Origin: Anoplolepis gracilipes
Taxonomy: Eukaryota; Arthropoda; Insecta; Hymenoptera; Formicidae
NCBI RefSeq assembly: GCF_047496725.1
Contig: NC_132978.1
Location: 8,219,001-8,283,000 of the forward strand
DNA length: 64,000 nucleotides
Direction of reading: 5' to 3'
Made by a program: the position numbers and the translations under genes. Below are positions 53,397-64,000 of the stretch, piece by piece. The first letter of the stretch is position 1, and each line of letters begins with the position of its first letter. The notes under the pieces are model-generated. The model was not told the DNA's origin and did no database searches. It saw nothing but the letters and a program-made list of their open reading frames with translations.

Positions 53397-55461
53397 TGTA
53401 ATATATGTATATGTTATGTATGATAAACAATATTAGATAGTATTTGAATGCAAAAACAAAAAAAAATTGCATCCACACGGCATATGAACTCGTAGCATAG
53501 TTTTTGCATCACACAAAGCCGCGGGCGATCATTATAATCGAAACACATGTTGATCCCTCGCAATCGATGAAGTCATCAATCCGCGATAGAGTCGTAAAAG
53601 TATTCAAAGCGTTATATCCCTGCGCGTTAGTCTAACGAGGAGGTTCATTCGCCGCTTGCGTGCCACGAGAAAATTCAAACGTTAAGTCTCATCCGCTCGT
53701 CAGAGTCATCCTACGCTACGCAGGAGAAAGAAAAAAAAAAAAAAGCCACACATGTACGGCTTTATACGTGAATCGCAAGGTCGCGAAATATTCTGCGTAC
53801 ATCCTGCCTTTTTCCACGTGGTTCGCGGTAGAACCGCAGGAATCCCATGAAGAAATCAGAAACAACGAGAGACGGAGATCGCGGTTCGAGAGGGAAAAAT
53901 ACGAGGAACGAGAGAAAGAGAGAAGAAGAAGGAGAAGGAGGGTTAGAAAAAGGACCCGCTCATCAGAAGCAATAATACGAGGGTATCTGAGTAATAGCGA
54001 GGATACAACATTGTACGTTCCTAGCAGCTTGTAATCGAAATGGAAATACGAATCCTACAAACAGGATGCTGCTTTAGACGAGGATTGCTATTCCTGAGAA
54101 ACAGCGACCAATTCGTCTTGGACAGGCGTAACTTCTCATCGGTAATTAATATTATTTCACGCCAACGTCTCCGCTCTTTTTACCCTTCGTCATGCCTTAT
54201 AATATTGGTTACACGCGCCACGATATATTTGAATATGTTGACAGATGCGTCGTACGGGATCGAATAAAGTATAACGGATAAGTTACAAGACAAATTATAG
54301 GATATTCTCAAGAGAAAGAATTATTACATAACACTTATTGTGTTTATATATAACTATATGTATGTATTATATATATATATATATGTGTATAATTACGTAA
54401 TTTAAGAATCAGTTACATGTTATGTAAAATAGATGAAACAATATGTAATAAACTTTATAATTTTCCAGACTTGCAAATTCACAGTATATATACTTATTTC
54501 AAATTATTTTATAATCCGGAGAAATGAGTTTGAATGTAAAAACCCTATAATATCTAGCAAGAAATCTTGATATGATCTAAGACCAATCAATGTCACGGAC
54601 CTGATTTGATTTAATTAATATTTACGCGCTCAGCAATATGCTGCGTTACTAATATTACTATACAACGATGAGTTCAATGCCTCCTCACAGTTTTAATACA
54701 GTACGTGCGACGCATCATAGCGTGTTGATGTCCATAATATGAATAATATTTCCATTATGTAACAACACGCAATATACTTAAAGAATGCTTTTACATGAAA
54801 ATTCGATAAAATTAATGTAGAAAACGAATGAATTCTTTAACAAGATTTTGCATTTGACAAGAATATCTTTCTTAAACATTATGAATATTTTTGAAGCTGA
54901 AAAATGCGACTACTCGTCTGTTGAGTATTTATGACACCTGTGTTTGAGCATTTATACTTTCTGAGCTTTGCTCTTCACTGAGTTAGCCTTTCGCGGTTCG
55001 CATAATGTAGCGATCTTTACTTGTCATATTAACGTCAAACTCCTGAATGCGTATAAGTATTGTGAGGCGCACTTGCGGGTTAAAGATTAGGCTTTTTAGT
55101 ACTTAACCGTGTTTATTTTAGCTCCACTTTGATCCATTTTTATTTTTAAAATGCGATGCTCCCATGAATATTGTTCTACAACACTTTACATTTTTGTTAA
55201 TTTTTTTCTATTTTAAATACACGTTCAAAAAATACCAGATATATATTATATTTTAAAACATAAGATTATATATATTACTTGATCTCATACAGGCTTACGT
55301 GAGTTTTCTACTTCATTTTTCTATTTCATAAGCGTTTAAATTAGAATTAACAGGATCGCATCGCATTAAACATCCCGCGAACGAGGAGCAATAGCAGAGG
55401 GCGTGTTACGTCCTGGTTAGGTTTTTATCCTTCCTCGAACACGCTAACACCATCGCATTCA

Positions 55462-55717
55462 TTTATAATCAAAATGGAAATGCAAATCAGAGCGGATAGA
55501 TGAGAAGGCGAGGCTTAAAATCAATGAAATCACGCAACAGTAAAAACCCTAGCAAATTGAGATGACGATTTCTCTTACTCTTAGCTGGTTTGGTTTGTCT
55601 TTTCCTATCGCCGGTAAATTCATAACGAGTAACACGGGGATTATGAAAGATAACGTAATCGACGAGATATGGCGCTTTAGCTTTGTGCAAGCTTATAATC
55701 AGAATGCAAATACAGAG
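55462..55717 (+). repeat. short diverged direct repeat
   Basis: TTATAATCAAAATGGAAATG followed by CAAATCAGAGC at about 55464 recurs as TTATAATCAGAATGCAAATA followed by CAGAGC near 55693. The intervening sequence is not repeated. It could be chance given the AT richness. Confidence 0.35.
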
Positions 55718-56805
55718 CCCGGGGACTCTATCGACTTCCGCCCAACAGCTAAACCGTTAAAGGCGCGCCTAATTGGCGTAATCTCTCAATTATGTCAGGC
55801 CCTTTGAACGCGATTGACTGTTGTTCTATGAAATACCAGCAGATTCTCTATGTTTTTAAATTCGATATATAATATAATCTCTGATTATTTTTTCTCTCCT
55901 ACTTTCTTTGCATAAAAATTTTAATTTTTATTACTTTAATTTTAATGAAAATATAAAACTATAGTTTCTCTCTTTTTCATAATTGCTACAAATTATAAAA
56001 ATTATTTTAACTTCTATTGTAGAGATTTAATTTATTACTGAAAGAAATATGCGAAATATTACTAGAAATATTACTCATAAATAATGTATGAACTTAAAAT
56101 GATCCAGGTCTTTTTCTCTACTTTTATCTACTTCTAAATTTTTTGTGTTCAATGTTATTTTTCTTCTTATCATACCTTCTTCGTCCTACGAGATTGCGTG
56201 ACTATCAAGAAAGCATATTACCTATGTCGTGATTAGCATCCCAGTTGTAACTTCTATATAATATCTCTCGCGTAAATATATACTTCAATTTACCAAGTTT
56301 CCTATTTGTCCTAATTATCATCGAAATCTCTAATCATCGTAAGTGCGCATGGCAAAAAAAAATCACCGGAAGCCACGCATTACGGAACAGGTATACTTTC
56401 TTTTCTCAGTCTTTCCTCATCATGCGACAGCTAGGCTCAATCAATCAATCGTTGGACGCAACGTTGCACAAACACACTGATTTCCGCGGAAACGCCTTTC
56501 AAAAATGACTCGCAGCTTTTTATGTCGTAGCACGATAAGATTCATTTTCATCTCGTTTTACAGCGTAATTCAAAATGTAATTAAGAATCACCTCGGTCGA
56601 TGGAGTAGCATGCGCGCGCGCGAGCGCACACAAACGCACGATTTTATGCATGCACGTGTGTACATACGCGTGCGGGGCTGAACGAGAGAAACATAAATCT
56701 CACGTGAAACGAGTATTAACCCTGCAAAACCGTGGCTCTCCGTGAGTTTGTAATTACATTACGCGTAAGTGAGAGGTACTCACGCTCGATACTCGTTCTA
56801 CTCAC

Positions 56806-56835
56806 TTGTTGACTTTTGGCACTGGTGGCTCGATC
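56806..56835 (-). other. candidate 30 nt in-frame microexon, gene unknown
   Basis: On the minus strand a strong pyrimidine tract and acceptor (TTTTCTTTCTGTTGCAG) is followed by 30 bases and then a perfect donor core (CAACAA/GTGAGT). All three frames are open: DRATSAKSQQ in frame 0, IEPPVPKVN in phase 1, SSHQCQKST in phase 2. The length is a multiple of three, as in cassette microexons. The strand matches the CABIT gene 33 kb away, so it could be one of its upstream (5' UTR) exons, or part of another gene with large introns. Chance pairing of splice-like sites in 64 kb is possible. Confidence 0.35.
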
Positions 56836-59800
56836 CTGCAACAGAAAGAAAAATATCCGCGTGATTATAATGCTGATGTGACAAGCGCGATTATATCGAT
56901 TAAGTAATTATCTTTGCAGTTTTCACCTTGCGTTATGCACGACATATTGCCATCAGTAGAAAAAAAATATTAAAAATGTGTAACATCCAACAATTACGAT
57001 AATAACCGATATACATTTATATGCATCAACGCATATATAATGAATCATCAATATGTACTGTAATTATGCTGCTTTTTGAAGAATTCGACAAAAATTATAT
57101 ATTAATAACAATTTTGCATTTAGATAAAATTATATGTTTATAATAATTTTGCTTTCACTACTAATAAACAAGCACACATAAGCAATATTATTTTTTCACT
57201 AGTTCTATATATAGATCTTGATAGTTTACACAAATAGTTATTAAAAAATAAATAAAAATATTTGAATACTGCTAATAATTAAAATTCTTTAGAAAATGCA
57301 TATATTCAGAAATATATTCAGAATTATATGACAACTATTTTAGAAAAACAAGAATTCTGCAAAATTAATTAGCGTTTCTCAATACTCTTATATGTGCGCA
57401 TTTTTGTGCTCGTGCCTATTTTATATTAATCTGTTTTTTGCTTTTAAAGTAAAACTCTTTCTAGAACTCATGTAGAGCTATGTATCTTTTTAAAAGTGAT
57501 GAAAAATGATAAAGAAAATCTTGCAGAACAAAATGAGACGTATCCAATGAGAACTCGACGTCTCATGTTGCTCTAAAGCAATTTCTTTTGTTTAATGGCG
57601 AATTATTTGTTCAAATCAAGAGAGCTATAAAACTATTGAAAATAAAGTCAAACTATTAATTATTTATAAGTTTCCATGAAATAATACGTTAGCACGCTCA
57701 TGTAATATTTTGCTTGCAACATATATTCGCAATGCAAGAGTTTGGAAATCCTGAATAATATCCATAAACAACTCAAATCTGACTGTTAATCTGTTCATTT
57801 ACATTCCTGATCGTATACATAAATAATCATAAATAACTCTAAATCTGGTACGTAACTGTTCTGAGGATCGATCAAACATAAACCGTCTGTAAAAAAAAAA
57901 GAAAAAAAAATCCAAGGCAGCTCACGCAATCTATCCGACGTGGTTGCATTTCGCATTCGTCGCGTGGACGGAGTTGCACCTTTTCTTGGGAAGAAACGTC
58001 GGACGAATGACGAGAAGAAGGAAAAGTGCATCGCGTCGCGCAAATAGATGCACGGGTTGCATCGCAAAAAGGAAGAAGACGGAAAAAGAAAAACAAAGAG
58101 AGAGTAGTTTGTAGCCTTGGTTCGTTCGGTGCCTAGACGACTCCCGTGAAACCTGCATAGCTAATTTGAATAATTTCCTAGTTTATAGGACGAGCACAGT
58201 CGGATCTGGTGTCATATCTGGCACGTAGCGCCGTTCCATCAGTCTGGTCGACGCATCGGCGACGTGTACGAGTCTTTTACACGGCATTTCGTCACATTAA
58301 CTCACACGTAGCGTTAAAATTCTCTGCACGACGGATAACACGATGGGGAAAACATTGTTCTCGTCGCACCTGATCTCCCTTTCTCTCTCTCTTTCTTCTC
58401 CTTTCGCGCGGCTTGAAGATTTATGAGCGTAATGACATCGTACATCAGTCGCGGAAGCAAGGCCTCTGAGCGAAACTTGATTAACCCATTACGTTGCGTT
58501 ATATGGAGCAGCTACTTTATAATCGCGCAAGATAAAGAGAGTCGATAAGACGAATACCATGAGAATATCATGACAGTTGGTTCCGCCATTGCGTTAAACT
58601 CTTGGAAACATATTTGCCCCTGGCAGGCTGGTATAACATCCTTCGCCATCCATAAGATACAATGCATACATAGCAATTTCAATAGATTTATTATTTGAAT
58701 TTAACGATAATTTGATTTTTCCCTAATGAAAATCTATCGAGGTATGAATAACTTTTACAATTATAAAAGGTTGGATTTTTTCTGCCGATTAAGCTTTAAA
58801 GACAGAAATAAATTACGAAACCGTCTCTCCTCATTTAATATTTCAGTTTCAACATTTAAATTTTTATCTAAAGTTTAATGACGTCTAATTTAACGCAGAT
58901 TAAAAAGTTGCAAAAAAGAGCGTATGATAGTATAATAAAATTATGTAATAAAAATATTGATTTTACCTAGATGATAAATTTCATTTCAAAAATTAGTCTC
59001 GTATCTCTCTGGGAATTGCATCGATCTAAAACAATGAATCTCCGTGAGAGAAATAATTCTGGCGATCGTGCGCGGCTGCGAAATAATTCATTCGGCGTTT
59101 CCGCAACGGGCGTTTCGCAGTACCGGCGTGTATTGCTCGGCGTGCATTGCACGACTGATATCTCGTCTCTCGTACTTCGTCTGGGTACTGTGTGCGAACC
59201 CTGACCGTACGTGGTAGATAACGTATGGGCTTTCGTGGATTTTCCTGTTTCTGCCGACGCGCAGATAAGGAAAGGAAACAGGAAACGACGGCGCCGAGGA
59301 CGTTGCACGTGAGGTACATGCCCGATGAAAGCGAGCCGTTTTATCGCAAAGGGAAATGAGTCGTTAAAACTGCGATTATTTTTCCGGTCTCGTCTTCGTG
59401 TCATTCATCGTTTGACATTGCATCTAGTCAGATGCAGTTACAAAAGACAAAAAAATTATATACATATATGTTATGTATACAAGTAGTCTTGGAAAATATG
59501 ATATATAAAATAAATTGTTTGTATTGTGTAGTTTACTTTGACATATCAGTCACACAAAGAATTATTTTTTAAAAATATAAAACCTTATGTTTTTTTTATA
59601 CAAATCAATTCTTATAAATATTCCACTCGAATAAAAATAAATCAGATAAGTTATTTGAAAATCAATAATTTTTTAAATAACATCATTTCAACATTTAATA
59701 TTTAACATTTTTTTTTTACATTTCAACACGCGTCACATAAAATTTGAAGTATCTCATAAAGCGTCCATTTTATTATTTTATCTTAATATTCATATTGTTC

Positions 59801-60195
59801 TATAAAAACCGTAAAAAAATTTATTTTAATTATATCAAACATGAGTTTATAATTTTTAAATGAGAGGAAAGTTTTTACATCTCCTTTGAAATAAAGAATA
59901 TTTATAACGTTTAATATATTTTCATCAAAATTATATATTTATATACAAAACTATGTCCAAGTGAGAATGATAAGATATCTTCACCATGTCTTTCCGTTCT
60001 GGGAGAGTATCTTGCTGTCGGCGAACTCATCGCTGCGTCTAGCACGGTGCGGAAACAATGTTTCGCGATGCGTATTCCGGTGCGTGTACGCACCGGAGGA
60101 ACGAGCCTACGACGCGTATAGCTACATCCGTACGCGCGGGCGTGCATCGCGCGCACGCGGGAATAGCCACAGACAGGTAAAAGAGGGAGAGAGAA

Positions 60196-60249
<54 letters not shown>
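60196..60249. repeat. (GA)n microsatellite
   Basis: About 26 GA units at the end of a CpG-rich block. Long GA tracts can bind GAGA-type factors, but no function is shown here. Confidence 0.95.
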
Positions 60250-60254
<5 letters not shown>

Positions 60255-60526
60255 GCCGACCGGCGACGCGCTCGGTAAGCTACGACGAAGGTTATCTTAC
60301 GGCGCGAATCTAAACCGTTTTACCGTGTATGTAACTACCACCACACATTCTCGTACATCGGAGTACATTGTCATTTTATGGACAGATAGGCCGTCGCGCG
60401 CGCACTCGCAACAAGCAATGACGAGCGTACAATTTACGCGTCTAATTGCGCCGCTATCAATTTCGCTCGCCGAGTGAGACATTAAATCGTGATTCGCTAA
60501 CGAGAAGCCGTCGCGTTTGCTTTCGC

Positions 60527-60550
60527 TTTTTTTTTTTTTTTTTTTTTTTT
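60527..60550. repeat. poly-T tract (24)
   Basis: Uninterrupted T run. Confidence 0.9.
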
Positions 60551-62749
60551 ACCTCGCAGAATTTCCATGTAAATTGTGTAAGGAAAATAAGAGGCTGTAA
60601 CTTTCGAATAAAACAACGTAAAGGAAATATAATTCAACTCCTTATCGATATCTTCATTTTCTCTTATCCATTTAGACAAAATGTCAGATATTATTTCGCA
60701 GACGGTAACAAATTTTTCAATCATTTTAATGACGATTCCTTTTTCTCCAAAATGATATGGAATATGTCATTGTTTAAATTATAATTAAAAAATTTTAAAT
60801 GGGTTATTAACTCAATAAAAACTAATAATTAGTAATTTTAATAGAAAACGTTGTTAAGCTTCTGACATTCTTTAGTTCAAAAGATTTTAAATCAGTTAGT
60901 TGCACAATTGTTCTGGTCTAGACTTCAATTATCGTGATTAGTCTTTGAAACAAGCGTCGTTTTCACAAATTCGTATGCTCGTGACAGCTAATATACTCCG
61001 TTGTATTATGCTTGTACTATCTTTTGTCTATTCTCAAGGCTGAAATCGCGAATATGTTAGAAGAGTGGCATTTCGAATTCATGTAAAATCCCGTTAAAAG
61101 TGACCATGTGAATTCGCGCGTCAAGGTTTCAGACAAATCCGAGTTGGTCTCAAGGCTCGATTGTCACTGACCCGATCATCACCGTTAGCATAACATTATA
61201 CAATCGGCAACATGAAGGGGAGGAAAGAGACGGAGCAAGAGACGGGGCTCTATAGTCGTAAAGAGTCGACAAACGTACATATATGTACGTTGTAGGATTT
61301 AATTACATCGTTGCGGGGAAGAGTGATCGCTGGAACTAGCAGTGTCACGCCTTTTAATCCGCGGACACCTTGGTTATTACTTCCCGTGGCTTTTTAAACT
61401 TGTCACCGCCAGCCAGCCGCCAGCGGGCGTAAATAATACGGCTTTCTCCGTTCCGCTGCATTTAACGGCTACCTCCTCGACCCGCATGCGCGCGAGCGCC
61501 CATTACTGTATTATTTATTAACAGTATGCGTGATCTTAACTCACGCACGCCGCTCGAGATCGCCCCCGTGATCGTTCCCCCGTCACGCTTGACATCGACT
61601 TGATCGCGCAATTTTCCTTTGCAAGACTAAAAAAAAAGCAAGAAATTTTATTTCACCTCACGATTCTTTTTATAGAAACTCCAAAATAACTCAATATACT
61701 CTTGTGAGAGAAATCTTAATACTTGTCACACTAATGACACTAATATTCCATTATCTTCTATATTTGACTTTATATTTTTGTGTATTAAAAATAGCACAAA
61801 TCAATAATAGATTATCGGAGAGACCGAGATAAATAATAGATTAAAGTCTTATCGATCTTAAAGCAAGAAAGTTTCATTTATAAATTGAGTAATAGGAGTG
61901 GATAAAGAATAGGATGTATTATCTATGAACGCTGATTATAGATGTCGTAAGCGAATGACGGACGTATACGTGTACATTACACGTGCCGTCCATTACACCT
62001 ATCGTTGCAGCACTCTTAATGTTTTTCGTTGATAGAGATAAAAGTTTGAAGATACATAATTGGATAAACGTGATCACGTCGTGCACCACGTGTCGCGTTT
62101 TCGTAATCTGACCTGGAAAGTGTCATTAATTTTACCGAGAATGATAGACGAAAGGATGTAGAAAAGTGAAAACCAGCAATAATGGTTAATGAAGTTTAGT
62201 GCGGCGAAAGTGCCGTTAAACAACCTTCTTTTGTCGTCTTTGAAGAAATTCGTGGATCATTAATTTCCAGAAAGTAGCACGCCGCGACGTTAATTGGTAC
62301 GGCCTGCATTTACGCCTGATCATCGTAGTTTTAACAGTCTCTCTGACACATTTTCAGAGAAAGGAAATTGTCATAAAAATGAAACGAAAGGATAATTTAA
62401 AAAAAAGAGCGATATCCTTCACCTTTTTACTCGTAAAGCGAAAGTTCAAGGGATCTCAATAACGCGGTCACTTCAAAAATTATTACGTCAGAAACTACGA
62501 AATATGAGCAATGAATAATATGTATAGAATATATTAACATGAGAAATGATTAATAATAAGATTCTAAAATAAGTCGTCAAGATTTTTCTATATTAATCAT
62601 TTTGGCATTGATCGTTTATAAAAAGTTCGTTCTCTTCTATAATTTTTTAATTTTCCAAAATTAAATAATCTCGTGACATTAAGGTTTATAAAAATTAAAT
62701 CAAATTTATTTTTAAAAACATACTGTTTATATTTAATAAAAATATATTA

Positions 62750-62750
<1 letters not shown>

Positions 62751-62789
<39 letters not shown>
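62751..62789. repeat. (CT)n microsatellite
   Basis: About 18 CT units, nearly pure. Confidence 0.95.
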
Positions 62790-62793
<4 letters not shown>

Positions 62794-62980
62794 AATATGT
62801 ATTTTTAAAATTACTTATATTTTCAACATATCCTATATTTTTTTTCTTTGTTTTGCTTTCTATAAAAAAATCTAAATCTTTATTTGTCTATTGATAAATC
62901 AAATCCACCACTGCGTACAAAATTTTCTTTCTATCATACAACAGAATGGAATATATCTCACGAGACACAGGGGTTCGACC

Positions 62981-63021
62981 AAAAAAAAAAAAAAAAAAAA
63001 AAAAAAAGAGAGAGAGAGAGA
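62981..63021. repeat. poly-A then (GA)n tract
   Basis: Twenty-seven A followed by about seven GA units; a purine-only strand of about 50 bases. Confidence 0.95.
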
Positions 63022-64000
63022 AAAAGAAAGAGAGCGAATCCAAAGGCGAGACAGTCCATACCCTCCTTTCGTTCTGCTTCACGCACTCCCGCGTGAAGAG
63101 CAAGGGCGGCACATAGGACGGAGCGTGAAAGAAGGACGCGAGCGCAGGACGAGGAGAGATCCGCAAGAGAGCACCCGACCTCCACCTTGGTCGCCACGCA
63201 TCGTGGAATTCGCATTCGGGGAAGAAGTGCTTCCACCGTATCTCACCTCGCCTCACTTCAGCGCTTACTGCTGCTTTGCATTTTACACTGGCATCGAGAT
63301 TTGGTCGTTAGATTCACCGCGATGCGCTACCCTTCCTTTCCTTCCCGGACACGCAGCATCGTTCTCCTTCAGGAACGAATCTACATTATCCAGAGAAATC
63401 TCATGTTTCTTACTAATATCCTTTGCATTTAATTTTAATTTATAATATTTTATTTTTCGTTTAATGCTTTCAAATTTTATCGTCATACTGTGATGTTACT
63501 TTCTGTAGAATTTTTATCTGTTGAATTTATCAATGATTATTTAATTAAATATACCAAAATACGCGTCTATAACTCTGGACCTTTACAAGCTCTTTTTTTT
63601 TAAAGTTGCCTGATTAGATTTACATTATTTTGCATCAGCATATATTTTATTAAGCTTACATTTTTGTTTTACTCCTCTATTCTTTCTTTCTTGATTAATT
63701 GATTGATTTCTATATTTGATGAAGAATTACAAAGTTAAAAATTACAAATAGTGATTATGATAAAGTTGCGTGAAAGTAATTCTTGTCTTGTTTCTAAGGC
63801 CTTTATCTTTGGTTCCCCTCCGACTTTTCCCTATTATCTTCACTAAAGGATGCAACGCTCTGACCCCCCGTTGCGCTATATACTCACGGGACTTTTACTA
63901 CACGCACGATGCATTCGTAAGCCTCGCACAGCGAAAACGCATCGGCCCTGAAAGTGCGTCAAACTCGACGCACCGCGGGGCACGTACGCAACGCGTGGAA

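Larger units (their letters stand above)
47731..56805. other. non-coding stretch
   Basis: Mostly AT-rich (47.8-48.8, 49.8-50.3, 51.8-52.2, 54.3-55.3, 55.8-56.3 kb), with one strongly GC-rich island at 49.23-49.68 kb and moderate blocks at 50.9-51.2, 52.3-53.1 and 53.6-54.2 kb. No recognisable protein. Confidence 0.45.
56836..64000. other. non-coding stretch to window end
   Basis: AT-rich from 56.9 to 57.9, 59.4-59.95 and 62.3-62.95 kb. CpG-rich blocks at 59.0-59.4, 60.0-60.5, 61.4-61.6 and 63.05-63.4 kb and at the extreme end. No exon or RNA gene recognised. Confidence 0.45.

Noticed and set aside
58967..59404. 145-codon minus-strand frame
   Set aside because: No domain, composition dominated by Arg and Ser, and competing open frames on the other strand.

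Overview
This looks like a 64 kb piece of an animal nuclear genome, most likely an insect and possibly a hymenopteran such as an ant. The grounds are sparse coding sequence, spliced gene structure (GT/AG sites, a confirmed phase match), AT-rich background broken by CpG-rich patches, many long dinucleotide and poly-A tracts, several small non-autonomous DNA transposons, and a protein of the insect Serrano/GAREM type. The species assignment is inference. No bacterial, organellar or viral genes were seen.

Only one protein-coding gene can be supported firmly. It lies on the minus strand at about 21.3-23.7 kb. A single large GC-rich exon (21893-23715) encodes a CABIT domain followed by a disordered proline-, serine- and histidine-rich tail. 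It splices across a 368 bp intron to a second exon (21329-21524) that stays open only in the matching phase and ends in a stop six bases before another good donor. The product is about 629 residues and resembles the GAREM/Serrano family. An in-frame short upstream ORF sits at the very 5' edge of the large exon.

The rest is non-coding or holds exons too small to recognise. About 21 kb on the low-coordinate side and about 40 kb on the high-coordinate side have no convincing gene. They contain three clear MITE-like elements: 18847-19348 (Tc1-like ends, TA target site), 41134-41679 (TA target site, arrayed internal motif) and about 9597-10054 (short TIRs, many GAGTGAA/TTCACTC boxes). There is also a near-perfect foldback hairpin at 303-671, numerous microsatellites, and three pairs of diverged local duplications about 640-715 bp apart (4.5/5.2, 24.8/25.4 and 39.2/39.9 kb). 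A few splice-bounded open segments are listed at low confidence; the best is a 30 nt candidate microexon at 56806-56835 on the minus strand. This layout fits large introns or the regulatory surroundings of a developmental gene, but that is inference.
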